Source: Alphaproteobacteria bacterium
GTDB taxonomy: Bacteria; Pseudomonadota; Alphaproteobacteria; RF32; CAG-239
DNA: 32,004 nucleotides
Direction: 5' to 3'
NCBI GenBank assembly: GCA_017444525.1
Contig: JAFSWL010000021.1
Coordinates: forward strand, 1 to 32,004
The notes under the pieces were generated by a model. The model did no database searches, was not told where the DNA came from, and worked only from the letters and a program-made list of their open reading frames with translations. The translations under genes were made by a program, and so were the position numbers. Of this stretch, positions 15,306 through 26,029 are shown piece by piece; position 1 is the stretch's first letter; each line of letters starts with the position of its first letter.

Positions 15306-16859
15306 ATGTCTGTACAAGCAGATGAAATATCATCAATTTTAAAAGAAAAAATCGCTGATTTTGATTTATCGTCGGATATGACCGAAGTCGGTCGCGTATT
15401 GTCAGTCGGCGACGGTATTGCCCGTGTTTACGGCTTGGATAACGTTCAGCTCAACGAAATGGTCGAATTTTCCAATGGTACCAAAGGTATGGCTCTGAAC
15501 TTAGAAGAAGATAGTGTCAGCGTTGTATTGTTCGGTTCCGATGCCGAAATCAAGGAAGGCGATATTGTTAAACGCACCGATAAAATCGTAAGTGTACCTG
15601 TCGGTAAGGGCTTGCTCGGCCGCGTAGTTGATGCTTTGGGTAACCCGATTGACGGCTTGGGTGAAATTAAGGCTGAAAAGTTCAGCAATGCCGAAATTAA
15701 GGCTCCGGGAATTATTCCGAGGAAAGGTGTACATGAACCGGTACAGACAGGTCTGAAGGTTATTGACTCGCTGATTCCTATCGGCCGCGGTCAACGTGAA
15801 CTTATTATCGGAGACCGTCAAACCGGTAAAACATCAATCATTATCGATACAATTATCAACCAAAAACGTACCAATGAAGCTGCTAAGAATGACAGTGAAA
15901 AGTTGTTCTGCATTTATGTGGCCGTTGGGCAAAAACGCTCATCGGTGGCACAAGTGGTGAAAACTTTGCGTGACTACGGTGCTATGGATTACACAATTGT
16001 GGTTGCGGCCACGGCCTCAGAAGCGGCTCCGTTGCAGTATTTGGCACCGTATGCGGGCACTGCCATGGGCGAATATTTCCGCGACAACGGCATGCATGCG
16101 GTAATTTTTTATGACGACCTCTCCAAGCAGGCCGCAGCTTACCGTCAAATGTCTTTACTGATTCGCCGTCCTCCTGGACGTGAAGCTTATCCGGGTGATG
16201 TATTCTACTTGCACTCTCGCTTGCTTGAACGCGCAGCCAAAATGAATCCGAACTACGGCTCAGGCTCACTAACGGCAATGCCGGTGATTGAAACACAGGC
16301 CGGCGATGTTTCTGCTTATATTCCGACTAACGTAATTTCGATTACCGACGGACAGATTTTCTTGGAAACATCATTATTCTACCAAGGTATCCGCCCTGCG
16401 GTTAACGTAGGTATTTCCGTGTCCCGTGTTGGTTCAGCAGCTCAAATTAAAGCTATGAAACAAGTTTCCGGTTCAATGAAACTGGATTTGGCGCAATATC
16501 GTGAAATGGCGGCATTTGCACAATTCTCTTCTGACTTGGATAAATCCACTCGCGCTTTACTGGATAAAGGTTCGAAATTAACCGAACTTTTAAAACAACC
16601 GGTGCATCAACCGATGGCTACCGAGGAAGAGGTGGTGTCGATTTTTGCAGGTGTCCGCGGTTATCTGACCAAAATTAAAGTAGAAAATGTCAAAGATTAT
16701 GAAAAAGCGGCATTGGATAATATGCGGGAGACTCATCCGGAATATCTGGAGGAAATTGTTGAAAAACGCATAATTTCACCGGAATTGGAAAAGAGTTTGG
16801 CAGAATTTTACACCAAATTTACTGAAAAATATTTGCAATCTTTGGAGAAGGCAGCATAA
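15306..16859 (+). CDS. atpA: ATP synthase F1 alpha subunit
   Basis: The non-catalytic nucleotide-binding subunit of the F1 head. It is 517 residues, the usual length is about 510. The Walker A motif GDRQTGKT is at 169-176. Other conserved blocks are [18 protein letters not shown], the Walker B region [18 protein letters not shown], and the alpha/beta signature [17 protein letters not shown] with the arginine finger. The start ATG follows the atpH stop with no spacer, and the TAA is followed at once by atpG, so translation of the three is coupled. Confidence 0.98.
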   Translation: MSVQADEISSILKEKIADFDLSSDMTEVGRVLSVGDGIARVYGLDNVQLNEMVEFSNGTKGMALNLEEDSVSVVLFGSDAEIKEGDIVKRTDKIVSVPVGKGLLGRVVDALGNPIDGLGEIKAEKFSNAEIKAPGIIPRKGVHEPVQTGLKVIDSLIPIGRGQRELIIGDRQTGKTSIIIDTIINQKRTNEAAKNDSEKLFCIYVAVGQKRSSVAQVVKTLRDYGAMDYTIVVAATASEAAPLQYLAPYAGTAMGEYFRDNGMHAVIFYDDLSKQAAAYRQMSLLIRRPPGREAYPGDVFYLHSRLLERAAKMNPNYGSGSLTAMPVIETQAGDVSAYIPTNVISITDGQIFLETSLFYQGIRPAVNVGISVSRVGSAAQIKAMKQVSGSMKLDLAQYREMAAFAQFSSDLDKSTRALLDKGSKLTELLKQPVHQPMATEEEVVSIFAGVRGYLTKIKVENVKDYEKAALDNMRETHPEYLEEIVEKRIISPELEKSLAEFYTKFTEKYLQSLEKAA

Positions 16860-17789
16860 ATGGCCGGTTTAAAAGAATTACGAACCAGAATTGAAGCCAT
16901 TAAATCGACGCAAAAGATCACTTCGGCGATGAAGATGGTGGCAGCCTCGCGTTTGCGCCGCGTGCAAATTTTGGTAGATAAAAACCAAGGTTATTCCGAA
17001 AACCTGCGCCATTCGGCTTTACGCGTAATGACCGAGATAGAAAACGAGGAAAAGACCAAGGGTGTTAAATATATTCGTCCGCTGATGCTACGTCAGACCG
17101 TGAATCCGAAACGCTACAAATTGTGCGTTATGTCCTCAGATCGCGGTTTGTGCGGTGCTTATAACAGTAATATTTCCAAAAAAGCGACACATCGCATCCG
17201 AGAATTGCTGAAAAAAGGCAAAGAAGTAAGCGTAGTTTGCATCGGCAAAAAAGCCTATGACACTTTGCATCGCAACTTTGCTGACAGCGATATTGTCATC
17301 AAATTAGCCGGAGAGAGGCTTAAATCATTAAGTTATCCGGAACAGGCTAAGGCTATGGAATTTGAAATTTTAAATCAATTCAAAAACAAAGAATTTGACG
17401 TGTGCGAATTTGTGTTTGCGCGTTTTTCATCTGCCATCAGCCGTACTTTTGTATGCGAGCAGGTTTGCCCCATGGATTTAAATACCGAACATTTAAACGA
17501 AGAAGAATTAAAAATGGTTAACCGTTCCGGTAACGCATTTTATGAATATTTGCCGGATAAACTTACGGTGCTGGAAAATATTGTGCCGATTCTGTTTGAA
17601 GATGATATATTCAAAATCATTGTCAATTCTGCGGCTTCGGAACACGGTGCTCGTATGACTTCAATGGACAGTGCCACCCGTAATGCCAAAAATATGATTA
17701 GCGAATTGACCTTAAAATATAACAGTTTACGACAATCGGCAATCACGACCGAGCTGATAGAAATTATCGCCGGTGCCGAAGCGATTTAA
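16860..17789 (+). CDS. atpG: ATP synthase F1 gamma subunit
   Basis: The central rotor shaft that couples proton flow to catalysis in the F1 head. The N-terminal helix LKELRTRIEAIKSTQKITSA followed by MKMVAASRLRR and the C-terminal helix RNAKNMISELTLKYNSLRQ with ITTELIEIIAGAEAI are the two coiled-coil signatures of gamma. The middle holds the Rossmann-like domain (LCVMSSDRGLCGAYNSNI). At 309 residues it is about 20 longer than E. coli gamma, with the extra residues in the middle domain. It starts directly after the atpA stop and ends 17 bases before the atpD ATG. Confidence 0.97.
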   Translation: MAGLKELRTRIEAIKSTQKITSAMKMVAASRLRRVQILVDKNQGYSENLRHSALRVMTEIENEEKTKGVKYIRPLMLRQTVNPKRYKLCVMSSDRGLCGAYNSNISKKATHRIRELLKKGKEVSVVCIGKKAYDTLHRNFADSDIVIKLAGERLKSLSYPEQAKAMEFEILNQFKNKEFDVCEFVFARFSSAISRTFVCEQVCPMDLNTEHLNEEELKMVNRSGNAFYEYLPDKLTVLENIVPILFEDDIFKIIVNSAASEHGARMTSMDSATRNAKNMISELTLKYNSLRQSAITTELIEIIAGAEAI

Positions 17790-17797
17790 TATAATAG

Positions 17798-19243
<1,446 letters not shown>

Positions 19244-19245
19244 AA

Positions 19246-19611
19246 ATGGCCGAAAATATAACGCTCAAAATATTTACGCCGGAAAAAACAGCATTGATAC
19301 GAAAAGTATATCGTGTAGTTTTGCCATACGGCAAGACAGATTTGACGATTATTGAAGATCGTGCCCCGACTTCGTTAATTTTGCACGACGGTGCCATGCA
19401 TATTTTAAACGAGGATAATTCAATTGCCGACACCTATTTTTTAGATGATGGTGTGGTTGATGTGGCCAATAATGTGTGTAAAATCTCAACACGCCATATT
19501 ATTCATCGCTCAAAAATCAGCTTGCAGCGTGCACGTGAATTGTTGGCGGAAGAACCGCAAAATGCGTCATATTATAATTCAATTATCAATTATCTCGAAA
19601 ACTTTGGATAA
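19246..19611 (+). CDS. atpC: ATP synthase F1 epsilon subunit, divergent
   Basis: The central-stalk subunit that contacts gamma and the c-ring and can regulate ATPase activity. It is assigned mainly by position as the last F1 gene and by its N-terminal beta-sandwich pattern (ITLKIFTPEKTALIRKVYRV, HILNEDNSIADTYFLDDGVVDV). At 121 residues it is shorter than the usual 130-140. The normal G-x-G-x-x-LPGHAP loop is replaced by KTDLTIIEDRAPTSLILHDG. The C-terminal helical part is short. It starts two bases after the atpD stop and is followed by a terminator. Confidence 0.85.
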   Translation: MAENITLKIFTPEKTALIRKVYRVVLPYGKTDLTIIEDRAPTSLILHDGAMHILNEDNSIADTYFLDDGVVDVANNVCKISTRHIIHRSKISLQRARELLAEEPQNASYYNSIINYLENFG

Positions 19612-19629
19612 TGACCGTTGTTTTAAGTC

Positions 19630-19672
19630 AAAGAAGGAGCTTGATCTTTTTTTGAGATCAGGCTCCTTCTTT
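19630..19672 (+). terminator. Terminator of the atp operon
   Basis: AAAGAAGGAGCTTGATCT pairs with AGATCAGGCTCCTTCTTT (18 positions, one G-T) around a T-rich loop. It lies 18 bases after the atpC stop. Confidence 0.88.
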
Positions 19673-19839
19673 ATTAAATAGTGCGCGTAGATAAGATAAA
19701 AAAATTTGTTGAATATATTTTTATATATTTGCCATTCCGCAAAGCAAATAAAATCCGATTTAATAAAAATGTATAATTTTTTTTACGGTTAACTATATGA
19801 ATCTTAGTATTATTTTGCGTTCATACACATAAATATTAA

Positions 19840-19855
19840 ATACTATATATTGTTT
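19840..19855. promoter_or_regulatory. NrdR box 1
   Basis: ATACTATATATTGTTT matches 14 of 16 positions of the known NrdR box acaCwAtATaTwGtgt. NrdR is the ATP/dATP-sensing repressor of ribonucleotide reductase genes. It is paired with box 2, whose centre is 31 bp away, about three helical turns on the same DNA face. Confidence 0.75.
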
Positions 19856-19870
19856 ATTTACTTTTTATTA

Positions 19871-19886
19871 ACACTATATATAGTAT
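19871..19886. promoter_or_regulatory. NrdR box 2
   Basis: ACACTATATATAGTAT matches 15 of 16 positions of the NrdR consensus and contains the palindrome ACTATATATAGT. It overlaps TATATA-like -10 candidates about 50 bases before the start of the NrdD-like gene, so binding would block the promoter. The rest of 19673-19934 is AT-rich and empty. Confidence 0.8.
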
Positions 19887-19934
19887 ATAACAGATTAACA
19901 AAACAACACCAACACTTTTTAAGGAGAATATAAA

Positions 19935-20147
19935 ATGACTGTTATCAATTTCAATGATATTGCTTTGACCGATGCCGAAAGACAACCGTGTGAAGTATGG
20001 ACCAGAGTTATGGGGTATCATCGTCCTGTTTCGGAATTTAATAAAGGAAAAAAGTCAGAATACTATTCTCGTAAATGTTTTGTTGAAGAAAAGGCGACAC
20101 AGCATTTGGATTCTGAATTTCAGGCTTGCACCTGTGCCGCTGAATAA
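19935..20147 (+). CDS. Stand-alone NrdD C-terminal-like small protein
   Basis: A 70-residue protein with a core reading ERQPCEVWTRVMGYHRPVSE then FNKGKKSEYYSRKCF. It resembles the C-terminal end of anaerobic ribonucleoside-triphosphate reductase NrdD (a Cys-containing zinc region, then R-x-x-GY and (F/W)N-x-GK-x-x-E) and small proteins annotated as NrdD that I recall from other proteobacteria. It lacks the catalytic barrel and the glycyl-radical Gly, so it cannot act alone. Four Cys are present: residue 19 (QPCEVW), one in KCF, and two at the end (ACTC). Two NrdR boxes lie upstream, which independently ties it to ribonucleotide reduction. The ATG follows AAGGAG. It is monocistronic, ended by a terminator. 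It may be a zinc or partner subunit for an NrdD encoded elsewhere. Confidence 0.75.
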   Translation: MTVINFNDIALTDAERQPCEVWTRVMGYHRPVSEFNKGKKSEYYSRKCFVEEKATQHLDSEFQACTCAAE

Positions 20148-20172
20148 TCACAAGTTTTTCAAATACCTCCTT

Positions 20173-20200
20173 AACTCCCGTTTATTCGGGAGTTATTTTT
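20173..20200 (+). terminator. Terminator of the NrdD-like gene
   Basis: AACTCCCG (20173-20180), loop TTTATT, CGGGAGTT (20187-20194), then ATTTTTTT: a textbook intrinsic terminator that separates this gene from the next. Confidence 0.92.
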
Positions 20201-20212
20201 TTGACAAAACTA

Positions 20213-20241
20213 TAGACATTGTGAAATTAATCTGCTATACT
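20213..20241 (+). promoter_or_regulatory. Sigma-70-type promoter of the 825-residue gene
   Basis: TAGACA (20213-20218), a 17-base spacer, TATACT (20236-20241): five of six matches in each box. It lies 22 bases before the ATG at 20264, so the leader is short. A second TTGACA at 20201 lacks a -10 at proper spacing. Confidence 0.7.
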
Positions 20242-20263
20242 GAACCAAATTAAGGAGCATGAC

Positions 20264-22741
20264 ATGGCTGTAAAAACCAGATATCAGACAATAAATAATT
20301 TGCTGCAAGCAGGAATACAATTGGCTTGCACGCCGGCCATGCACAATTATCTGAACGTTTTGAAAGAAGCTCAGCACAATAACGCTTCGCTCAACGGCGG
20401 CACCAGTTATAACGAATCGGATAAGCCGACTCGGAAAATCTCCTATGTATATGCCTTAAACTCGATTTACCGCGATTTATTGCAGTGGCAAAGACAATAT
20501 CCGGAAGATGAGACCATTCCGCAAATGCGGCAACAAATTTGCAATATGTTTCCGTACTTTATGGAAAACGAATTTTCAATTCGAGAGGATGCAAATACGT
20601 TAAACTATCAAATAAATGATGATTGCATCCAAATAAATACCAGAAACTCCGAAACACAAGAAATTATTGATCCTCAATCGTTTACGCTTGATGATGAGCA
20701 TTCGCAGATTCTTGAAGATTTTTTACATAAAATAGATTTATTTATTGACAGTAAATACTATCCCGATGCAGATAATTTGCAAGAGCATCCTTTCAAAGAC
20801 AAAGCACCTTCAAAGGAGCCTGATAATTATCCGAAATTGTCGAAAAACCGTGTGCATATTGAAAATGCAACCGATGAGGCTAAGTTTGAACAAACGTCCG
20901 AACCGATAAAAAAGAATGATTTAAGTAAAAATTTACTTACTTCGATTAACTTTATTCGTAAAATGCAATTTTTTATTGCCCGTAAAACTCAAGGCAAAGA
21001 AGTTCATGATTTTCGGACTACCGAAGAAAAATCACGCACATTCCGCAACGGTTTTATTCATAATATTGAAAATGTTTTGCAAACAAACAAAGATCCTGAT
21101 GCTTCTTTATATAACAGCACTCAAGATTTTTGCAACTTTTTAGACAGCAACGGAATGCAAATGGTGTGGTATAAAGAACCGCCGTATGAATCAGAATTTG
21201 TAAATCATCTGGACGAGATGAAGCAAGATTTAATAGGCGATACACCAGCAGAATTTTACAACACTAAACTACCTGTATTTTTGGATTTATGTAATAATCT
21301 CAATGAATATAGCCCTGAGGAAAGTGCCGTATTACAAAATAAAATAAACGACTTCATGAGCAAGCCGGATAAAAAAAAGCTAATTGATACCATAACGGAA
21401 GCACAACGTTTGTCACAAGAATTGCGGAATATCGATGAAACAAAGTCCAAAGCTATGCGAGCCGCATGGAACGGCATGATTATCAATCCGCCTAAAAATC
21501 AATTATCTCCTTTTTTACAAGAAATCATACTTATCAGAGAACGTCTGGGCAGTCAAAATATTTCCGAGGAGATGCGAAAGAAAATTTCTGATTACACCGC
21601 CAAAAATTACAAAATAGAAGATTACGATTTTGAAAAATGCAAAGCTTGGAATATATGTAAACAAGTTCCTCAATTTAAGCAATTCGAAAATAATTTGTTC
21701 AGTAAAATCTGTGCCTTAGGTATTTCACCGCAAGAAATGGAAACTCTCACTTATGCCGATATCGCTTATCTGATAAATAATACCATGACTTCGGTCAATA
21801 AATCTCTTCGCGATAATCAAGGAGCTGCCATAGCTTCAGATAAGACCGCATACCTCAAAGAACTCGTACAAAACAATGAAAAAGAATTGCGCAAATCATT
21901 GCAAAATTATTATCAGCAAAAATTTACCATGCAGATGATTAATGACGGTGTAGCTCAAAAGAAAAGCGATGTAAAAATTCAGAAAAAAGTAGCTGCTGAT
22001 GCTGCGATCGCCGCCGAAAAAGTAATCAATGATATGAAAGAAGGAAGAGCAAACGACGATTTTAATGTTCACCATAATTTTAGTTTGAGCAATATTGCCT
22101 ATTTTGAAAAAGTTACCGGCAAACCGTTTACGGAAATAAACAAATATGTTGTATTAATTAACAAAGAATTTCATAGCTTAATTCATATGAACGAAAATAA
22201 TGTTGATAAATATGGCAGAATCAAAATGGATAATAATGTGACACATCGCACTAAATACGTGTTACAACAACGTTTATTAACCGAGAACAACAACATAACG
22301 GGATATATCGGGCGTGCTTTTTCATTTGCAATAATGCTTAAACCATGTATTAAAGCCATAATTGATTTCCGCAGTTTTATATTTGATAAAGAAACCATAC
22401 AGGAAAACATAAATTTACAACAACAACTTATTGAATTTCGGCAAGGCAAAAAGAATAAATTCGGCAAACTTACTTTACCTCACCTTAATCTAAAAGAGCT
22501 GAGGAAATATCTTAGAGAGCTGTTGCAACCGGCTGAGGAAATAAACTTACAAACACCTGCTCCGCTACAAACTGAATTGCAAAAAGCGCGTGAGATGGAT
22601 AAGATGAACCAAAAGCGCCGCATCAGTGATTTACAAGTGGTTGATAAAACACCGAAAATGACCAAAGTGCCGACACAATCCAAATTAGGCGCCCAAATTG
22701 CAGCTTGGCATCAGCAAAAAAAGAAAGCTTTTCACAAATAA
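20264..22741 (+). CDS. Unknown large protein with a colicin-like HNH signature
   Basis: An 825-residue soluble, mainly helical orphan; no signal peptide, membrane segment or repeats seen. The ATG follows TAAGGAG. Near the C-terminal quarter it reads FNVHHNFSL (His603, His604), EINKYVVLI (Asn626) and NKEFHSLIH (His637, His641). Colicin-type HNH nucleases have HH...N...H-x3-H; the H-x3-H and HH parts match, but the HH-to-N and N-to-H distances are longer (22 and 11, against about 15 and 9 in colicin E9). Upstream is about 600 residues of unknown fold. The tail from about 760 is basic and low-complexity. It has its own promoter and no partner gene. It could be a nuclease effector or a host-related protein; the HNH call is tentative. 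Confidence 0.6.
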   Translation: MAVKTRYQTINNLLQAGIQLACTPAMHNYLNVLKEAQHNNASLNGGTSYNESDKPTRKISYVYALNSIYRDLLQWQRQYPEDETIPQMRQQICNMFPYFMENEFSIREDANTLNYQINDDCIQINTRNSETQEIIDPQSFTLDDEHSQILEDFLHKIDLFIDSKYYPDADNLQEHPFKDKAPSKEPDNYPKLSKNRVHIENATDEAKFEQTSEPIKKNDLSKNLLTSINFIRKMQFFIARKTQGKEVHDFRTTEEKSRTFRNGFIHNIENVLQTNKDPDASLYNSTQDFCNFLDSNGMQMVWYKEPPYESEFVNHLDEMKQDLIGDTPAEFYNTKLPVFLDLCNNLNEYSPEESAVLQNKINDFMSKPDKKKLIDTITEAQRLSQELRNIDETKSKAMRAAWNGMIINPPKNQLSPFLQEIILIRERLGSQNISEEMRKKISDYTAKNYKIEDYDFEKCKAWNICKQVPQFKQFENNLFSKICALGISPQEMETLTYADIAYLINNTMTSVNKSLRDNQGAAIASDKTAYLKELVQNNEKELRKSLQNYYQQKFTMQMINDGVAQKKSDVKIQKKVAADAAIAAEKVINDMKEGRANDDFNVHHNFSLSNIAYFEKVTGKPFTEINKYVVLINKEFHSLIHMNENNVDKYGRIKMDNNVTHRTKYVLQQRLLTENNNITGYIGRAFSFAIMLKPCIKAIIDFRSFIFDKETIQENINLQQQLIEFRQGKKNKFGKLTLPHLNLKELRKYLRELLQPAEEINLQTPAPLQTELQKAREMDKMNQKRRISDLQVVDKTPKMTKVPTQSKLGAQIAAWHQQKKKAFHK

Positions 22742-22768
22742 TCTTAACCTTTTTTTTGTCAGTAACCG

Positions 22769-22800
22769 ATTGCATATAAGAAATCTGCTCCCTATATATT
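22769..22800 (+). promoter_or_regulatory. RpoH-like heat-shock promoter of clpB
   Basis: ATTG (22769-22772), an 18-base spacer, then CCTATATATT (22791-22800). This fits the alphaproteobacterial RpoH pattern CTTG-N17/18-CYTATNT with one mismatch in the -35 box. It ends about 18 bases before the clpB start. Confidence 0.6.
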
Positions 22801-22818
22801 TGTTAAAGGAGCAAAAAA

Positions 22819-25347
22819 ATGAATATGGAAAAATATACAGACAGAAGCCGCGCCTTTATCGAAGAAGCCCAAAAAGTAGCAGTGCGCTGCAATAATCCTT
22901 ATTTGCTTCCGGCACATTTGCTCAAAGTAATGCTTAATGATGACGAAGGTATGGCGGCTCATTTGATTATGCAAAGCGGTGCAGATTTAAACACCGTGCG
23001 TAAGGCAATAGAACAAGAACTAACTAAACTGCCGAGTGTAGAGGGACAAGGTGTACAGCTCAGCATGTCGCAGGATTTTATGCGTATGCTGGACACAGCG
23101 GAGCAGATAGCACAAAAAGCCAAAGATGCTTATGTCAGTGTCGAACGCTTGCTGCAAGCTGCTTTAATGCAAAAAAATTACGGCATTAACCCGCAGCAAC
23201 TCAATCTTGCCATCAACCGTATGCGACAAGGCCGAACGGCCGATTCCGCCACTTCTGAAGATAGTTTTGAAGCCTTAAAACGCTTTGCCGTTGATTTAAC
23301 CGAGCGTGCGGCACAGGGAAAGAATGATCCTATTATCGGGCGCGACGAGGAAATCCGCCGCACTATTCAGGTACTTTCTCGCCGTACCAAAAACAATCCG
23401 ATACTTATCGGCGAACCGGGAGTAGGCAAAACCGCTATCGTAGAGGGCTTAGCCCAACGTATTGTCAACGGCGATGTACCTGATGCACTTTCTCATAAAC
23501 GCCTAATGGCTCTCGACATGGGGGCATTAATTGCCGGTGCCAAATTCCGTGGAGAGTTTGAAGAACGCTTAAAAGCAGTATTACAAGAGGTGCAATCGGC
23601 TAACGGTCAGGTAATTTTATTTATAGATGAAATGCATACGGTTGTCGGTGCCGGTGCTGCCGAAGGTTCAATGGATGCTTCTAATTTATTGAAACCGGCA
23701 CTGGCACGTGGTGAACTGCACTGCATTGGAGCAACCACCTTAAAAGAGTATCAAAAATACATTGAAAAAGATGCCGCTTTTGCACGTCGTTTTCAGCCGG
23801 TTTATGTCGGCGAAACCGATGTGGAAGATACTGTTTCCATCTTACGCGGTATCAAAGAAAAATATGAACTGCATCATGGTGTCAGAATTGCCGATTCTGC
23901 ATTGGTAGCAGCGGCAGTAATGTCCAATCGCTACATTTCTGATCGTTTTTTGCCGGATAAAGCCATTGATTTGGTTGACGAGGCTGCCAGCAAGCTCAAA
24001 ATGGCACTTGATTCCAAGCCGGAAGAACTTGATGAAATCGATCGTCGTCTGATTCAGCTAAAAATTGAACGTGAAGCTTTGCGTAAAGAAACCGATGAAG
24101 CCTCTCAAGAACGCTTACAAAAAATCTTAACCGATATTGCTGAACTTGAAAAGCAATCCGCCGAAAAAAACGAGGAATGGAATGCTCGCAAAAGCAGCTT
24201 AAATGAATCAAATACTTTACGTGAGCGCTTGGATAACGCCCGTATTCAGATGGAACAAGCTCTTCGTAGCGGTCAATTTGAAAAAGCAGGCGAATTACAA
24301 TATAAAGAAATTCCGGAATTGGAAAAACGTCTACAAAATATTCAACAGCAAAATCATTTGCAAACTTCCGTAGAAACGGTAACACCTGATATGATTGCCT
24401 CGGTTGTCTCCAAATGGACTGGGATCCCCGTGGATAAACTGATTGGTAGCGAACGTGATAAATTATTGAATCTGGAAAAGAATCTGGCTCAGCGTGTAGT
24501 CGGTCAGGATCATGCCTTAAAGGCCGTATCCGATGCCGTGCGGCGTTCCCGTGCCGGCTTGAAAGATCCAAATCGTCCGATAGGTTCATTCTTGTTCTTG
24601 GGGCCGACCGGTGTCGGTAAAACCGAGTTGGCAAAAGCTCTGGCCGAATTTTTGTTTGATGAAGAAAACGCATATATCCGTATAGATATGTCAGAATATA
24701 TGGAAAAGCACTCCGTAGCACGTTTAATCGGTGCACCTCCGGGCTATGTCGGATATGATGAAGGCGGAGTTCTAACTGAAGCAGTACGCCGCCGTCCGTA
24801 TCAGGTTATTTTGTTTGATGAGGTGGAAAAAGCACATCCGGATGTGTTTAATCTGTTGCTACAGGTTTTGGATGAAGGTCGCCTGACTGACGGCAAGGGA
24901 CGCACAGTTGACTTTAAGAACACTTTTATCATTCTCACCTCTAACCTGATAACAGAACCGACGCAAGACTATATGCCTATTTTGAAGCAATACTTTAAGC
25001 CGGAGTTCTTAAATCGTCTTGATGAAATTCTGGTGTTTAATTCACTCCAAAAAGATGATATTCGTCGTATTTTGGATATCCAAATTGCCCGCTTGCAAAA
25101 GCGCTTAAATGAGCGGCACATTACTTTGGAACTGGATGATGCCGCGCACGATTGGTTTGCCGAAAATGGTTTCAGTGCCGAATTCGGAGCCAGACCACTC
25201 AAACGCATTATTGTACAAGAAATCGAAAACCCGCTGTCAATTATGTTGCTCGATGGAGAGATTTCTGATGGAGCAACTGTTGCGGTTTCGGTCATAGATA
25301 ATAAAATTGTATTGAAAAACATAATAAATTCAACCAAATATAACTGA
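22819..25347 (+). CDS. clpB: ATP-dependent disaggregase ClpB
   Basis: A hexameric AAA+ Hsp104-type chaperone that pulls proteins out of aggregates together with DnaK. The N-domain (residues 1-150; [20 protein letters not shown]) has two Clp-N repeats. NBD1 has Walker A GEPGVGKT at 198-205 and Walker [11 protein letters not shown]. The coiled-coil M-domain runs about 395-510. NBD2 begins after [12 protein letters not shown], with Walker A GPTGVGKT at 595-602 and Walker [20 protein letters not shown]. The segment after [11 protein letters not shown] is about ten residues shorter than in E. coli ClpB, explaining 842 against 857 residues. The ATG follows AAAGGAG. Monocistronic with a heat-shock promoter and a terminator. 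Confidence 0.97.
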   Translation: MNMEKYTDRSRAFIEEAQKVAVRCNNPYLLPAHLLKVMLNDDEGMAAHLIMQSGADLNTVRKAIEQELTKLPSVEGQGVQLSMSQDFMRMLDTAEQIAQKAKDAYVSVERLLQAALMQKNYGINPQQLNLAINRMRQGRTADSATSEDSFEALKRFAVDLTERAAQGKNDPIIGRDEEIRRTIQVLSRRTKNNPILIGEPGVGKTAIVEGLAQRIVNGDVPDALSHKRLMALDMGALIAGAKFRGEFEERLKAVLQEVQSANGQVILFIDEMHTVVGAGAAEGSMDASNLLKPALARGELHCIGATTLKEYQKYIEKDAAFARRFQPVYVGETDVEDTVSILRGIKEKYELHHGVRIADSALVAAAVMSNRYISDRFLPDKAIDLVDEAASKLKMALDSKPEELDEIDRRLIQLKIEREALRKETDEASQERLQKILTDIAELEKQSAEKNEEWNARKSSLNESNTLRERLDNARIQMEQALRSGQFEKAGELQYKEIPELEKRLQNIQQQNHLQTSVETVTPDMIASVVSKWTGIPVDKLIGSERDKLLNLEKNLAQRVVGQDHALKAVSDAVRRSRAGLKDPNRPIGSFLFLGPTGVGKTELAKALAEFLFDEENAYIRIDMSEYMEKHSVARLIGAPPGYVGYDEGGVLTEAVRRRPYQVILFDEVEKAHPDVFNLLLQVLDEGRLTDGKGRTVDFKNTFIILTSNLITEPTQDYMPILKQYFKPEFLNRLDEILVFNSLQKDDIRRILDIQIARLQKRLNERHITLELDDAAHDWFAENGFSAEFGARPLKRIIVQEIENPLSIMLLDGEISDGATVAVSVIDNKIVLKNIINSTKYN

Positions 25348-25363
25348 TTATTCCATGACAACC

Positions 25364-25395
25364 AAAAGGCGAAGGATAATCCCCTCGCCTTTTTT
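25364..25395 (+). terminator. Terminator of clpB
   Basis: AAAAGGCGA(AGG) pairs with (CCCC)TCGCCTTTT around ATAAT and runs into TTTTTT, 17 bases after the clpB stop. Confidence 0.85.
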
Positions 25396-25466
25396 ATTGT
25401 AAAACGCATATTATATAGGTATAATTTTCCACCAAATCAATAATTTTAAAAAATATTTTTTTACCT

Positions 25467-25496
25467 CTTGCGTCGATTTAATTTCCATCCCATATC
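25467..25496 (+). promoter_or_regulatory. RpoH-like heat-shock promoter of the hsp20 pair
   Basis: CTTG (25467-25470), an 18-base spacer, then CCCATATC starting at 25489. The -10 matches the sigma-32 CCCCATNT box except for one C. The leader to the first hsp20 start is about 50 bases. Confidence 0.65.
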
Positions 25497-25550
25497 ATTA
25501 TCAGATGCTAAATTCAATTAGCAAACAAATTTTTGAAAAGGAGAAAAATT

Positions 25551-26018
25551 ATGTCGAATTTTATAATGAAAAAGCATGAAACAGAACCGCGCACCAATGA
25601 TGTGTGGGGTTTGCAGTCTGATATCAATCGTTTGTTTGACGCGTTTATGAGCCCGTTTGACAATTCAGAATTTAAACATAATTCCATATCGCCTAAGCTC
25701 GATATAGCCGAACTCAAAGATAAATATGAAATCAAAGCCGAATTACCCGGAATGGATGAAAAAGACATCAACCTTTCAATTGATGACGGATTACTTACCA
25801 TCAGCGGAGAAAAAAAGAGTGAAACCGAAAATAAAGATAAGGGATACTATCTCAAAGAATGTTCTTACGGTTCGTTCAGTCGCTCAGTACGCTTACCGGA
25901 TAATATTGCTGATGATAAAATCGCAGCCAATTTCAGTAAAGGTGTTCTGACTATTGATATGCCTAAGAAAGATGAGGCTATCGCCAAATCCAGAAAAATT
26001 TCAATAACCTCAAAATAA
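25551..26018 (+). CDS. Cytoplasmic Hsp20 small heat-shock protein (IbpA type)
   Basis: An ATP-independent holdase that binds unfolding proteins and passes them to the DnaK/ClpB system. The start is ATG at 25551 (MSNFIMKKHETE) behind AAGGAG, giving 155 residues; a TTG six codons upstream overlaps the ribosome site and is rejected. The N-terminal arm (WGLQSDINRLFDAFMSPF) is followed by the alpha-crystallin domain (about 48-148; KLDIAELKDKYEIKAELPGM, FSRSVRLPDNI, SKGVLTIDMPKK with the conserved A-x-x-x-GVL motif). It is the first of two Hsp20 genes, 11 bases apart, behind a heat-shock promoter. Confidence 0.93.
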   Translation: MSNFIMKKHETEPRTNDVWGLQSDINRLFDAFMSPFDNSEFKHNSISPKLDIAELKDKYEIKAELPGMDEKDINLSIDDGLLTISGEKKSETENKDKGYYLKECSYGSFSRSVRLPDNIADDKIAANFSKGVLTIDMPKKDEAIAKSRKISITSK

Positions 26019-26029
26019 GGAGACTATTT

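Noticed and set aside
23996..24736. Minus-strand ORF of 246 codons inside clpB
   Set aside because: It is antisense to a well-conserved ClpB coding region; a shadow frame.
25533..25551. Upstream TTG start for the first hsp20
   Set aside because: It overlaps the AAGGAG ribosome site, and the ATG at 25551 is properly spaced.
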